DNA of 64,000 nucleotides from CAKZLS01 sp963771545 (GCA_963771545.1 CAVYTX010000002.1:992001-1056000); one strand, 5' to 3'. Positions 19,153 to 30,680 are shown, numbered from the stretch's first letter. Notes: a model not told the origin generated them from the sequence alone. Numbers and translations are program-made.

Positions 19153-19428
19153 CTACCCGTTAATGGAGTCCTTCAGCGCCCGGCCGGCTTTAAACTTCGG
19201 CTGTTTGGACGCTGAAATCTCGATGGTTTCGCCGGTACGCGGGTTTCTGCCTTGGGAGGCCGCGCGTTGAGTCACCGCGAAGGTGCCAAAACCAACCAGT
19301 CGAACTTCGTCGCCTGATTTCAACGCATCGGTAATCACATTAATCACACTATCCACGGCGCTCGCCGCATCTTTTTTGGAAAGACCGGAATCGTCGGCGA
19401 CGGCCGCTACAAGATCGTTCTTATTCAC
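19153..19428 (-). CDS. hup: DNA-binding protein HU
   Basis: Histone-like architectural protein of 91 aa, the normal family length. It begins with a GTG codon (read MNKNDLVAAVADDSGLSKKD). The frame is open upstream to 19470, but family length and the NKNDLV start fix 19428. The beta-arm signature GRNPRTGETIEI and the C-terminal PKFKAGRALKDSING are typical. HU binds bent and damaged DNA as a dimer on the nucleoid. It lies downstream of lon, a common alphaproteobacterial arrangement, with its own terminator. Confidence 0.95.
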   Translation of the reverse strand: MNKNDLVAAVADDSGLSKKDAASAVDSVINVITDALKSGDEVRLVGFGTFAVTQRAASQGRNPRTGETIEISASKQPKFKAGRALKDSING

Positions 19429-19692
19429 AGGACATGCCCCCCGAAAGATTTGCGATGGACTACAATTCACGAGGACGATGTTTTACGCATCGTCCGTGCG
19501 CGAAGTCTAGATTGGCATTAGCCGATTAGTCAATTGAAGAACCGCAGATTTCCGCAGTTTTTTGAAGTTTTCCACATCTTATCGAGGCTGCGCGCGATCA
19601 GGCGAAAGCATTGATGGGCGTCAAAAAGCCCGTCCTGGCGGGCAACCCGCTCCGCCCCGCGCGATGACAAGCACAAGCGGGCGCGCTCTTGA

Positions 19693-22110
19693 TCAGTGAG
19701 TAATCACCCCGCCGATATCGTCGTCATCCGATTGCGATGGCGATAGCCCGCTCTTTTCCGCTTCCGCGTCTTCGTCCCACTCGATTGGCGTGAGTTTCGC
19801 AGATAATGCGTTTTCAAGGACTTGGTCGACGGTCGTCACCGGAACGATGGTCAATCCCTTCTTCACGTTGTCGGGAATCTCGGACAGTTCCCGCTCGTTG
19901 TCCTTGGGGATAAGGACGGTCTTGAGACCGCCGCGGTGGGCCGCCAGCAGCTTTTCCTTCAATCCGCCGATCCCCAGAACCCGGCCACGCAAGGTAACTT
20001 CGCCGGTCATCGCCACATCCTTGCGCACCGGGATTCCGGTCAACACGGAGACGATCGACGTCACCATCGTGACGCCCGCCGATGGCCCATCCTTGGGAGT
20101 CGCGCCCTCCGGAACATGCACATGAATGTCCTTGGTGGAAAAAATCGTCGGCCGAATGCCGAATCGGTCGGCCCGGGACTGGACATATGATCGGGCGGCC
20201 TGAATGGATTCCTGCATCACGTCGCCGAGTTTGCCGGTGATGGTCATGCGGCCCTTGCCTCGAACCATGACAGCTTCGATGGAGAGCAACTCGCCCCCCA
20301 CTTCCGTCCAAGCCAAGCCGGTGCTGACGCCCACCAAATCCTCGGTTTCCGCCTCGCCATAGCGGAATCTTTTGACGCCCGCGTATTTGCCGACGTTACG
20401 GCGGTCGAGGTGAACCTCCGACCGGTCCCCCATCATGATGTCCTTGATCGCCTTGCGAGCAAGGTTGGCGATCTCGCGCTCCAGATTTCGAACCCCCGCC
20501 TCGCGCGTGTAATATCGAACGAGATCACGCAGGGCCGAATCGGATATGGACCATTCCCCGTCCTTAAGGCCATGGGCTTCCACTTGTTTGGGGATCAGGT
20601 GCCGTTTCGCGATCTGGACCTTTTCGTCCTCGGTATAGCCGGAGATTCGAATAATCTCCATGCGGTCGAGCAACGGCGGGGGCATATTCATGGTGTTCGC
20701 GGTTGTGACGAACAGAACATCCGAAAGGTCGTAATCGATCTCGAGATAGTGATCGTTGAAATTCGAATTCTGCTCCGGATCGAGCACCTCCAACAGCGCC
20801 GACGCCGGATCGCCGCGCCAATCGTGCCCCATCTTGTCGACCTCGTCGAGGAGGAACAGCGGATTGGACGCCTTGGCTTTCTTCATGCCCTGGATGACCT
20901 TGCCCGGCATGGATCCGATATAGGTTCGCCGATGGCCGCGAATCTCGGCCTCGTCACGAACACCGCCGAGGGACATGCGCACGAAGTTCCGACCCGTCGC
21001 CCGCGCGATCGACTTGCCCAACGAGGTCTTGCCGACACCCGGCGGGCCGACCAAACACAGAATGGGACCGCGGAGCTTGTGGGTGCGCTGCTGCACCGCG
21101 AGATACTCCAATATCCGGTCCTTCACCTTCTCGAGGCCGTAGTGATCGGCATCGAGGATCTCGCGGGCGAGCCTGATGTCTTTCTTCACCCGGGTGCGTT
21201 TCTTCCACGGAATGCCCAGCATCCAATCGAGATAATTGCGCACGACCGTCGCTTCGGCCGACATCGGGCTCATGGACCGGAGCTTTTTCAGTTCGGCGGT
21301 GGCCTTTTCCCGCGCTTCCTTGCTCAGCGCGGTTTTCTTGATGCGCTCCTCGAGTTCGCTGTTCTCGTCGCGGCCATCCTCACCTTCGCCAAGTTCTTTC
21401 TGGATGGCTTTCAGCTGCTCGTTCAAATAGTACTCGCGCTGGGTTTTCTCCATCTGCCGCTTGACGCGGTTGCGGATCCGTTTCTCGACCTGGAGAACGC
21501 CGATTTCGGCCTCCATGTGCGAATACACCCGCTCCAGCCGTTCGGCGACCGTTTCGATCTCCAGGAGTTCCTGCTTGTCGGAGATCTTAAGGGCGAGATG
21601 CGAGGCAATGGTATCGGCGAGCTTGCTGGAATCGTCGATCTGGTTGATGGAAACCAGCACCTCCGGCGGGACTTTCTTGTTGAGCTTGATGTACTGCTCG
21701 AACTGGCCGACGACGGTCCGGGCCAAGGCCTCCAATTCCTGGACGTCGCCGATCTTTTCGTCGATCAACTGGGCTCGCGCCTCGAAGAACTCGTCGCGAT
21801 CCGTGAAGATGTCGATTTCCGCTCTCTGCCCACCCTCGACCAGCACCTTCACCGTGCCATCGGGCAACTTGAGCAACTGCAACACCGTGGAAACCGTGCC
21901 AACCGTGAAAATATCGTCCGGGCTTGGATCGTCCTGGGCGGCATTCTTTTGCGCAACCAGCAGAATTTGCCGATCGTCCTTCATGACGTCCTCGAGGGCG
22001 CGCACCGACTTCTCGCGCCCCACGAACAAGGGCACGATCATGTGCGGAAACACCACGATGTCACGCAGAGGCAAAACCGGATAAAGATCAGCTGGATTGG
22101 TCAAGATCAA
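19693..22110 (-). CDS. lon: ATP-dependent protease Lon
   Basis: Cytoplasmic AAA+ protease of 805 aa that degrades misfolded and regulatory proteins. The N-terminal substrate domain begins ADLYPVLPLRDIVVFPHMIV. The AAA+ module has Walker A GPPGVGKTSLGKS and Walker B FLLDEVDK. The C-terminal peptidase has the Ser-Lys dyad, with Ser in KDGPSAGVTM and Lys in the GGLKEKLLAAHRGG stretch. Intact and of normal length. It is followed by hup and preceded by clpX, clpP and tig on the same strand, forming a proteostasis cluster. Confidence 0.96.
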   Translation of the reverse strand: MILTNPADLYPVLPLRDIVVFPHMIVPLFVGREKSVRALEDVMKDDRQILLVAQKNAAQDDPSPDDIFTVGTVSTVLQLLKLPDGTVKVLVEGGQRAEIDIFTDRDEFFEARAQLIDEKIGDVQELEALARTVVGQFEQYIKLNKKVPPEVLVSINQIDDSSKLADTIASHLALKISDKQELLEIETVAERLERVYSHMEAEIGVLQVEKRIRNRVKRQMEKTQREYYLNEQLKAIQKELGEGEDGRDENSELEERIKKTALSKEAREKATAELKKLRSMSPMSAEATVVRNYLDWMLGIPWKKRTRVKKDIRLAREILDADHYGLEKVKDRILEYLAVQQRTHKLRGPILCLVGPPGVGKTSLGKSIARATGRNFVRMSLGGVRDEAEIRGHRRTYIGSMPGKVIQGMKKAKASNPLFLLDEVDKMGHDWRGDPASALLEVLDPEQNSNFNDHYLEIDYDLSDVLFVTTANTMNMPPPLLDRMEIIRISGYTEDEKVQIAKRHLIPKQVEAHGLKDGEWSISDSALRDLVRYYTREAGVRNLEREIANLARKAIKDIMMGDRSEVHLDRRNVGKYAGVKRFRYGEAETEDLVGVSTGLAWTEVGGELLSIEAVMVRGKGRMTITGKLGDVMQESIQAARSYVQSRADRFGIRPTIFSTKDIHVHVPEGATPKDGPSAGVTMVTSIVSVLTGIPVRKDVAMTGEVTLRGRVLGIGGLKEKLLAAHRGGLKTVLIPKDNERELSEIPDNVKKGLTIVPVTTVDQVLENALSAKLTPIEWDEDAEAEKSGLSPSQSDDDDIGGVITH

Positions 22111-22227
22111 AATGCCTTTTCAGTTGGGCAACGCGGTATTGGTTGTCTATTGCCTTCTCGAGAACGGGAGCCATGCGTAAGGTGGGCTCGTGAACCGCCG
22201 CGGTCAAGGGCGCGCCCGGTCGCGGTT

Positions 22228-23500
22228 TCAGGCGCTGTTGCTGGTTCCCACGTCGTCCCGCCGGTCCGCGTAAATGTAAAGGGGTTTGGCCTGCTCATCG
22301 GCGACCTCGCGATTGATCACGACCTCCTCGACGCCGTCCAGGCCGGGCAGTTCATACATGGTGTCGAGGAGAATGTTCTCCATGATGGATCGAAGGCCGC
22401 GCGCGCCGGTCTTGCGCAGAACCGCGCCGCAGCGCAACACTCCGGAGCGCGCCATCGGTAAACTCCAACCGGACGCCTTCCATTTCGAATAACCGCTGGT
22501 ATTGCTTGATCAGAGCATTCTTGGGCTTGGTCAGAATCTCGACCAACGCGTCTTCGTCCAGCTCACCGAGGGTCGCGAGCACGGGAAGCCGACCGATGAA
22601 CTCCGGGATCAGCCCGAACTTTAGCAGATCTTCGGGCTCCACTTCACGCAGAATTTCACCGGTTTGCCGTTCGTCGGGCGCGCGGACATCGGCTCCGAAG
22701 CCGATCGTCGTACCCTTAGTTCGGGCCGAAATGATTTTATCGAGGCCCGAGAACGCGCCACCGCAGACGAACAGGATGTTCGTTGTATCCACCTGCAGGA
22801 ATTCCTGCTGCGGATGCTTGCGGCCCCCTTGCGGAGGAACGCTCGCGACGGTTCCCTCCATGATCTTGAGGAGCGCCTGCTGCACGCCCTCGCCCGAAAC
22901 ATCCCGTGTTATGGACGGGTTGTCGGACTTCCTCGAAATCTTGTCGACTTCATCGATGTAGACGATTCCGCGTTGCGCGCGCTCCACGTTGTAGTCGGCG
23001 GCCTGCAGCAGCTTCAGTATGATGTTCTCGACGTCTTCGCCCACGTACCCGGCTTCGGTCAACGTCGTGGCGTCGGCCATGGTGAACGGCACGTCGAGGA
23101 TGCGCGCGAGGGTCTGCGCCAGGAGCGTCTTTCCGCATCCGGTCGGTCCGATGAGCAGAATGTTAGACTTGGCCAACTCGACGTCGTTGTTCTTGCCGCC
23201 CTGCCCGATACGCTTGTAGTGGTTGTGCACCGCCACCGAAAGCACGCGCTTTGCCCGGTTCTGGCCAATCACATAATCGTCCAGAACGGCGCAGATCTCA
23301 TTGGGGGTCGGAACACCGTCGCCGGATTTGACCAATCCGCTCTTGTGCTCCTCGCGGATGATATCCATGCATAACTCGACACACTCATCGCAAATGAAGA
23401 CGGTCGGTCCCGCGATAAGCTTGCGCACCTCGTGCTGGCTCTTACCGCAGAAGGAGCAGTAGAGTGTATTTTTCGAATCGCTACCTGCAGTTTTGCTCAT
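22228..23500 (-). CDS. clpX: ClpX unfoldase, one frameshift
   Basis: AAA+ ATPase that recognises and threads substrates into ClpP. The N-terminal zinc-binding domain shows CSFCGKSQHEVRKL and CDECVELC. Walker A is GPTGCGKTLLAQ and the B-box is VYIDEVDKI. The frame is open to about 22430, where one extra C breaks it; the true end (RKTGARGLRSIMENILLDTM to the stop at 22228) is in the next frame. Reconstructed length is about 424 aa, normal for the family. Because ClpX is rarely lost in this group, the break is best read as a sequence error. Confidence 0.93.
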
Positions 23501-23678
23501 CGCTTTTTCCGTGCCACGGCCAGCGCCGACTCCAACTTGCGTATGTTAGCCATTTGCATATCGTGCGCACAATCCCCAAAGAGTGACCTAGTTGCAAGAG
23601 CATTGCAAATACTCTCGAATTTTTCGCTACGCGGGGCCGAAAAATCGACGCCGCGCGAGTTCCGCCGCCCTCGCCGGT

Positions 23679-24341
23679 TCATCCCCGCGGCGATTTGCCG
23701 CCCTTCGCGGCATCGTCCTCGTCATCGGTTTTCGGCCGGCTCGTGACTACCTCATCGATGATGCCGAACTCACTCGCGTCCTCGGGAGTGAGGAACCGGT
23801 CGCGCTCCATCGCGTCCTGGATGCTTTCGAGCGACTGTTTGGTGTGCTTAACATAGATCTCATTAAGGCGTTCTTTAAGCGCGAGTATTTCACGGGCATG
23901 GATTTCGATATCGGTCGCCTGGCCCTGAAACCCGCCCGACGGCTGGTGCACCATAATTCTCGCATTTGGCAGCGCGTACCGTTTTCCTGGCGCGCCGGCG
24001 GCCAAGAGCAAGGACCCCATGGACGCCGCCTGTCCGATACAAACCGTGGACACCTCGGGCCGGATGTACTGCATCGTGTCATAAATCGCCAATCCGGAGG
24101 TCACGACGCCACCGGGCGAGTTGACGTAGAGCGCGATATCCTTATTCGGATTTTCGGACTCCAGAAACAAAAGCTGGGCACAGATCAGGCTTGAGATCCC
24201 ATCGTGCACCGGCCCCGTCAGGAAAATGATTCTCTCCTTCAACAGGCGTGAATAAATGTCGTAGGCGCGCTCCCCGCGATTGGTCGTTTCGACCACCATG
24301 GGGACCAGTGTGTTCATTTGGGTCTGCAAGGCGTGTTCCAT
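23679..24341 (-). CDS. clpP: ClpP proteolytic subunit
   Basis: Serine protease of 220 aa forming the double-heptamer chamber used by ClpX and ClpA. Catalytic Ser in GQAASMGSLLL, His in IMVHQPSGG, and Asp near the C-terminal part. MNTLVPMVVETTNRGERAYD is the usual mature start; the ATG at 24341 adds a short leader (MEHALQTQ) and has GAGGAG upstream, though further away than usual. It lies between tig and clpX, the standard order. Confidence 0.95.
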   Translation of the reverse strand: MEHALQTQMNTLVPMVVETTNRGERAYDIYSRLLKERIIFLTGPVHDGISSLICAQLLFLESENPNKDIALYVNSPGGVVTSGLAIYDTMQYIRPEVSTVCIGQAASMGSLLLAAGAPGKRYALPNARIMVHQPSGGFQGQATDIEIHAREILALKERLNEIYVKHTKQSLESIQDAMERDRFLTPEDASEFGIIDEVVTSRPKTDDEDDAAKGGKSPRG

Positions 24342-24453
24342 CCTTGGCTCGATCTCCTCGTCAATTGCCTCGTTGTACCCTGTCCGGACGGGGACGGTTA
24401 AAAGCCACTTGGCTATATCCGCCCTTCTTTAGATAGTTCGGAACCCGGCCTTC

Positions 24454-25867
24454 TTAAACAGCCTCGTCTTCCGCTTTTGTGCTTTCCTCAACCATCTCCT
24501 TGGCGGCCACCGCGCGATCCGTGACCGTCGCCATCTCGAGGATGAAATCAACGACCTTGTCTTCGAGAACAGGCGCGGCCAAGGCCTCCTTTGCTTTCGG
24601 TTCCTTCTTGAAGTATTCGAAGACCATCTGTTCCTGGCCGGGAAACCGTTGCGCTTCGGTGTACATCGCCCGAGTCAATTCGTCCTCGGTAACTCGAAGA
24701 TTGTTAATCCGGCCGATTTCCGCCAGCAGTACGCCAAGCCGCACACGCCGCTCCGCGAGTTCCCGATACTCGGTCCGCTGTTCGTCGGTGAGATCCGCAT
24801 CGGCGCCTTCGTGAGCCTCGTGCTCATGGTCGTGATCATGCTCATGGTCGTGATCGTGATCATGATCGTGATCGTGATCATGGCCGGATCCGCCAGCCTG
24901 CTTCTCGGCCTTGAACTGTTGGGCGATGCTTTGGAACTCGCGATCGACGATGCCCGGCGGCAGCTCGAAATCATGCATCTCGGCAAGCTTGTCGAGCAGA
25001 AGCCGTTTCAACTTCATCCGTGACAGCTTCTTAAGTTCCTCGGCATGGCTGTCGCGGATCTGTTGCTTCAGCGCGTCCAGGCTGCCCATGCCGAATTTCT
25101 TGGCGAGTTCATCGTCGATGGCGGCCGACACCGTTTCGTGGATTGCCTTGACCTTGACCTCGAAGGTGGCCTCCTTGCCGGCCAGCTTGGCCTCGCCATA
25201 GTCCTCGGGAAAGGTCACGACGACCGCTCGTTCGTCACCCGCCGAGGCGCCAACCAATTGGTCCTCGAAGCCGGGAATAAACCGAGCCGGAACCCAACTC
25301 CAGTTCAAATCCTTCCGCCGATCCGCCCTCGAATTTCTCGCCGTCCACGCTCCCTACGAAATCGAAAACCACCGTATCGCCCGTCCGCGCCGTCCGCGGC
25401 TCGGTCAGCGGTGTCGAAGTCTTGTGCGCGTCGGCCAAGCGTTCGAGAGTCTTGTCCACCTCTTCATCGTCGACTTCCGCGACCAGGCGCTCCAACTCGA
25501 TCTTCGAAAAATCCGGAAGTTCGAACTCGGGAAACAGATCCACCGCCAAAGTGTATTCGAGATTTCCGCCATCCTCGAATGACGTGAGCTCTATTTTCGG
25601 CTGCCCGATGGAGCGGAGTCCCCGCTCGGTCATGACGGACGATGACAATTCCTGGACCGCTTCCTCGATGACCTCGCCCTTGAGCGCGTCGCCGTAGCGT
25701 TGACGAAGCAATTGGACCGGAACCTTGCCGGGACGAAATCCGGGTATACGGGCTGACTTCGCCATTTTTTTCAGCCGGCTAACGATTTTTTCCTCAACAT
25801 CGGCGGCCGGAACGGCGACCTTGAATTCCCGGCTTAACCCTTCTTTCTTGCTCTCAGTAACTTCCAT
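24454..25867 (-). CDS. tig: Trigger factor with His/Asp-rich tract, one frameshift
   Basis: Ribosome-bound chaperone and peptidyl-prolyl isomerase that meets nascent chains. The ribosome-binding domain begins MEVTESKKEGLSREFKVAVP with the signature GFRPGKVP. The PPIase domain continues to ELGSG, then one extra T near 25290 shifts the frame; it resumes FIPGFEDQLVGASAGDERAV. About residues 330-355 (24808-24882) is a tract of 12 His alternating with Asp/Glu, a possible metal-binding loop and unusual for the family. Reconstructed length is about 470 aa. Start ATG at 25867; longer frames run into tRNA-Leu. Confidence 0.93.
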
Positions 25868-25969
25868 GATTAGTCCCGTGACGTTCTCTGCTTCGTTATC
25901 GCTCTTAATGAACCCAGGCTGGCGCCGCTCGGAGGGTATTGACGTGAAGACCAATTCGCGTTGGCGCTT

Positions 25970-26054
25970 TGGTGCGGGCGGAGGGACTTGAACCCCCACG
26001 ACTTGCGTCACAGGTACCTAAAACCTGCGTGTCTACCAATTCCACCACGCCCGC
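25970..26054 (-). tRNA. tRNA-Leu (TAG)
   Basis: An 85-nt class II tRNA with a long variable arm. Acceptor GCGGGCG pairs with CGCCCGC, discriminator A and CCA encoded. Anticodon loop TTTAGGT gives TAG. Confidence 0.95.
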
Positions 26055-26123
26055 CAATACAAGCGCGGCCGCCGACGAAATCGCGCAACTCTAACAGCCA
26101 TTCGGCTGCTTATGTCAATCGCA

Positions 26124-27676
26124 TTACCGACTTGCGCGGCCCCGCATTCGCGCAAACGCCCGTACACCGATAGAGGAAAATCCGTCACTCGGTGAAAAAG
26201 CTTCGATTCGCGCAACGGCGTAGAGATGGAAAACGCCGGTATACTCCTTCCATGGCAGGCATCCTTGACCGTTGACCGCCGATACGGCGATTTTTCCCTT
26301 CGAGCGGTAACCTTCGTGATTGCTGTCAATTCGGACAGGTCGTAGCGATAATTGATCATCATGCCGGATGACTGTTCCAGTCCCCTTCGCGAAACATCCG
26401 CCATCCAGTTCAGACGCTCGATGCGGGCGCCGTTGCTCAGGTGAAAATGGGCGACCGGATCCAGCGCCGTCGTGTCCCGGCGTTTTTCACGCGCCAAGTA
26501 GCGCGCGCCCAGGCGCATCAACACCGGCTTCAATGCCTTTGCAGTCGCCTCGTCCGCGACCCAGTCGGGGTTGGTTACCAGTTCCTTCAGCGCACCCTTG
26601 GCTCCCCTTTGTCCATTGTACGCCTTGACGAGCGCCTTGCGCTCCGCCGGCAGCAACAGACCCGCCTCGCCTTCGGACAACGTTCTTTGCAGCCAGTGGT
26701 TAAACCGCGGGATGGGCGACAGCGTGGCGAATGTCTTAAGGTTCGGAAACTCGTGGGAAAGGTGATCCACGACGCGTTTGATCAGGAAGTTGCCGAAACT
26801 GATCCCGTCCAACCCCCGCTGGGCGTTGGAAATGGAATAAAAAATCGCCGTGTCGGCCGAATTCGGGTCGTGTACGGGGCCGACGGATCCAGCAGGTTCT
26901 GGACATTGTCCGCGACCCCGTTGACCAGCGCCACCTCGACGAAAATCAGCGGCTCGTCGGGCATGCGCGGATGAAAGTAGGCGAAGTACCGGCGGTCGAA
27001 ATCCAGCCGGTTCTTCAGGTCCTCCCAGCTTTCGATGGGATGAACGGCTTCATAAGAGATCAGTTTTTCCAGCAGGGCGCCCGAAGCGGTATCCCAGGTG
27101 ATCCGCCGCAACTCCAGAAAATCGACGTCGAACCACGTGGCGAGCAGACCCTTGAGATCGTCGTCCAGCATGGCCAGCGCCGGATCCTTCGTATTTCAGC
27201 GACAGCAATTCCGCGCGCATGTTCACCAGAAACTTAATCCCTTCCGGCAGGCTGTTGAATTGCATAAGCAATTTAACGCGTGGCGGTTCCAAGGCCCGCC
27301 GGAGTTCGCGTTGGGCCGCCCGCCGTTCCGCCGGTTCATGGGTCTTGCTCAGGGCCTCCATGGCCGCATCCACCTCCGCCTCGGCCACATCGAAGTCGGT
27401 GGCGAGCAGCCTGAGGAATCGCTCGCGGCCGGACGCGTCGAGGGCGAGATAGGCTCTTCCCACCGCCGCCGCGCGGGCGCGCGCCGAAACCTCTCCGCCG
27501 CGCACCTGCAGGCACGCCTTCATCTGCTTGCGCAGTCGTTGAAGGTCGTCGCCGGGCAGATTGGGGCGCATGCTCGCGGCCTCGGCATCGTATTCCGCGC
27601 CGGCGATGGTCTGCCAACTGGCGCGGAGTCGCCGCACAGCCTGTTTCCATGGGCTGGACTTGTCCTGGGTCGTCAT
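26124..27676 (-). CDS. mcd: Malonyl-CoA decarboxylase, several frameshifts
   Basis: Converts malonyl-CoA to acetyl-CoA and CO2. Segments in order: MTTQDKSSPWKQAVRRLRAS from 27676; KACLQVRGGEVSARARAAAV; then, in a second frame, LISYEAVHPIESWEDLKNRL and RRYFAYFHPRMPDEPLIFVE; then SFGNFLIKRVVDHL, TFATLSPIPRFNHW and a C-terminal MMINYRYDLSEL-DSNHEGYRSKGK, which match the family layout. Breaks: one extra G near 27190, one missing base near 26870, another near 26330. The exact 3' end is uncertain (26124-26270). It begins 26 bases after the nnr stop, so the two are probably co-transcribed. Confidence 0.8.
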
Positions 27677-27702
27677 GATCTCACAATTGATTTTTCTGGG
27701 GT

Positions 27703-29233
27703 TCAACGGGTCGGGACCGATCGCTCCTTCCCGTTCTCTCGTCGTCTCAACCGCGATATATAGTCCGTTTTCAGCGCTCTGAGTATGGACGGAAGGGTCG
27801 TCGATCAGATCTTCCGCGATCAAGCCCGGCCCGAACGCCTGCCGCCACCCTTCCATGGATCCACGCGGCGGCGCTCGCGGCTTCGAAAACCTCCATCCCC
27901 TGGGCGATCAGGCCGAGCGCCATTCCGGCAAGGACGTCGCCGCTTCCGGCCGTCGCCAATTCCGGCGGAGCGGAGGTGTTGATCGGCCGCCCGCCCGTCA
28001 ACCGACGCCACCACCGTATCCGCGCCCTTGAACAGAACGGTGGCGCCGCTCACCTTGGCCGCGGTTCGCGCGCGCGTCAGTTTGTCGCCTTCGACATCGA
28101 AGATCCGCGCGAATTCGCCACCGTGCGGCGTCAAGAGGCACGGTCCGGAAATGGCGTTGAATAGAGTTTTCGGATCGTCACGAAACACGGTCAGGGCATC
28201 GGCGTCGAGCACACAGGACTTCCCGGTCTTGAGGATCGCCAAGACCCGCCGCCGGGTCTGCTCGGAGACCCCCGCCCCGGGGCCGATGAGCACCGCATTG
28301 CGCCGCGCGATCGGAAATCGCCTCTTCGAACTCCGCCGATCCGTGGCGACCGCACTGAAAATGTTGCCCGGATGGCCGATGGCATAAATGGTGAATGTCT
28401 CGGGCGCCGCCGCGATGGTGACAAGCCCGGCGCCCATGCGCCGCGCCGCGTCCGCCGCCAGGCGCGCCGCTCCGGTCATCCTGTCGCCGCCGAGCAATGA
28501 CCGCGTGCCCGCGTCCATACTTGTTGCCGTCGGGTGTCGGCCATGGAAAACGGCCGAGCCACAGACCGGGGCCGTTGACAAAGGTCTTGCGGAGCGATCT
28601 CGGGCAAGACGGCGTCCGGAATGCCGATATCGACAACCACCAGTTCTCCGCACAGCCCTTCTGCCCGGAAACAGCACGTGACCGGGCTTGGGGCGGAAAA
28701 AGGTGACGGTGGAAACGCAGCGCGGCGCGACGCCCAGCACTTCTCCGGTATCGCCATGCACCCCGCTCGGGACATCGACCGCAACGCAATCCAGTTCGCG
28801 ATCGTTGATCCTCTCGATCACGGTGGCGGGGATTCCCTCGAGGGGACGTTGCAGCCCGGCGCCGAACAAGCGCGTCGACCACCAGTGGGTTGCCTTCCAG
28901 CACATCCGTGCTCAGTGGCCGCATAACGCCTTTCCACCGCCGGGCATTGGTGGCGGCATCGCCTTTCAGGTTCTCGGCCGAACCCAGGAGCGCAAGCCGA
29001 ACCGGCCAGCCGCGTTCGGCCAGCAAGCGGGCAACCACGAATCCGTCGCCGCCATTGTTGCCGGGACCGCACAGCACCGCCACCGGCCGCGGCCGCCAGC
29101 GGTTTCGGATATCCCGGGCGATGCCGGTGCCGGCGGCTTCCATCAGCTCGATACCGGGAATGCCGGCCGCCATGGCGGCGGCATCGGCCTGATACATTTC
29201 CGCGACACTCAGCGCGACGTTATCGCTCACCAT
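27703..29233 (-). CDS. nnr: Bifunctional NAD(P)HX epimerase/dehydratase, several frameshifts
   Basis: Metabolite-repair enzyme that restores hydrated NAD(P)H. The N-terminal epimerase domain shows LSVAEMYQADAAAMAAGIPG and CGPGNNGGDGFVVARLLAER. The middle has VDVPSGVHGDTGEVLG. The C-terminal ADP-dependent dehydratase shows NKYGRGHAVI, GDRMTGAARLAADAARRMGA, LLTPHGGEFARIF and the nucleotide-binding ATAGSGDVLAGMALGLIAQG. These segments lie in three frames with at least five breaks. I place the end at the TGA at 27703, after a conserved-looking LPSILRAL tail. Start ATG at 29233; the frame is open to 29272. Confidence 0.82.
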
Positions 29234-29352
29234 TTCTGGGCTCACCCTTGCTGGACAGGAGACTGGGATCATAGAGGCAAGGCGGGCTGGCGAAAAGCAC
29301 CGACGAAATCTATACTGACCCGCTCCATGCGACTTTTCCCGGGAAACAAAGC

Positions 29353-30614
29353 GTGAAGGTCCTCGTCCTCGGCGCCGGCGTGGTCGGCGTCGCGACCGCC
29401 TACTATCTGGCCCGCGCCGGCCATGACGTCACGGTCGTCGACCGCCAGCCGGGACCGGCGGTGGAGACCAGCTTCGCCAACGGCGGCCAGATCTCCGCCA
29501 ATCACGCCACTCCCTGGGCAACACCGAAAATACCCTGGAAAGCGCTCAAGTGGCTGGGCCGAAAGGACGCGCCGCTTGTTGTTCCGGATGCGCGCCGATC
29601 CGGCGCTATGGCAGTGGACTCTCCGCTTCCTCGCCAACTGCACCAGCCGCCGATTGCTGATCAATACCGAACGCGCGGTCCGTGTCGCGGTCTACAGCCG
29701 GAACCCAGTTGGCCGAATTGCGCTCGGCCACGGGCATTCAGTACGATCAGCTCACAAGCGGCATTCTCCACATTTTCCGAAACGAACAGGAATATCGCCA
29801 GGCTTTGCCCCAGGTGGAGGTGATGGACCGCGCCGGCTGCAAACGCGTTGTCGTGGACGCCGACGAATGCGTCGCCATCGAACCCGCTCTCGCCCACGTG
29901 CGGCCGCATCTGATCGGCGGGATCTTCAGCCCGGACGACGAAAGCGGCGACGCCCATGCGTTCACCGTCGAACTGGCGCGGATCTGCGGCGATCTGGGCG
30001 TCACCTTTCGCTATGACACGACCGTTCAACGTTTCGTCCTTGGTGACGGCCGGCTGGACGGCGTGCGAGACCGATGCGCGGCTGGATTAACCGCCGACGC
30101 CTACGTCCTCGCTTTCGGCAGTTATGTCGCCCCTGGTCCTGAAATCGCTGGGGCTGAAGTTGCCGGTGTATCCGGCCAAGGGGTATTCGGTGACCATTCC
30201 CATCGGCGACCACGACGAGGCGCCTTCGGTCAGCCTCATCGATGACGAGTTCAAGATCGTCTACAGCCGCTTGAACGATCGTCTGCGGGTCGCCGGGACG
30301 GCCGAATTCACCGGCTATGACGACTCCGTGACCGAGGTGCGCGCCCGCTTCATTCTCAACAAGGCCCTGGAACTGTTTCCGAGATGCGGCGATGCCGGGA
30401 AGGCCGAGTTCTGGGCGGGACTGCGGCCGTCCACGCCGGATGGCGTTCCGGTCATCGGCGGAACCCGCTATCCGAACCTGTTCCTCAACACCGGCCACGG
30501 CACCCTGGGTTGGACCATGGCCTGTGGCGCCGGCCAGTTGTTGGCGGACGTCATCGGCGGCAAGGCGCCCGGAAATTTCGCTGGACGGTCTCGGAATCGG
30601 AGCGGTTCGGCTAG
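29353..30614 (+). CDS. dadA: D-amino-acid dehydrogenase (DadA-like), several frameshifts
   Basis: FAD-dependent membrane-associated oxidase of D-amino acids. The dinucleotide-binding N-terminus is MKVLVLGAGVVGVATAYYLA, followed by SFANGGQISANHATPW, typical of DadA. Later segments in other frames: GILHIFRNEQEYRQALPQVE, IEPALAHVRPHLIGGIFSPD, YPAKGYSVTIPI, GLRPSTPDGVPVIG and NLFLNTGHGTLGWTMACGAG. At least four breaks (near 29590, 29710, 30100 and 30590). The reconstructed C-terminus ends SERFG with stop TAG at 30612-30614. It stands divergent from nnr. Confidence 0.85.
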
Positions 30615-30665
30615 AATATCCAGGGTTCCGGAGATATTTGTTGACGAAAAGGATGGGCCAATCTA

Positions 30666-30680
30666 GAACTTAACATGAAC
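30666..30680. promoter_or_regulatory. Probable LexA (SOS) box
   Basis: GAAC, seven bases, GAAC: the direct-repeat form known for alphaproteobacterial LexA. It sits 36 bases before the probable imuA start, so the mutasome genes are predicted to be induced by DNA damage. Confidence 0.75.

Noticed and set aside
20410..22461. A 683-codon open frame on the plus strand opposite lon
   Set aside because: Antisense shadow of lon; no domain and poor ribosome site, whereas Lon is complete on the minus strand.
24808..24882. CRISPR or short tandem repeat array
   Set aside because: The repeat is a coding His/Asp tract of six-base units within tig, with no spacers.
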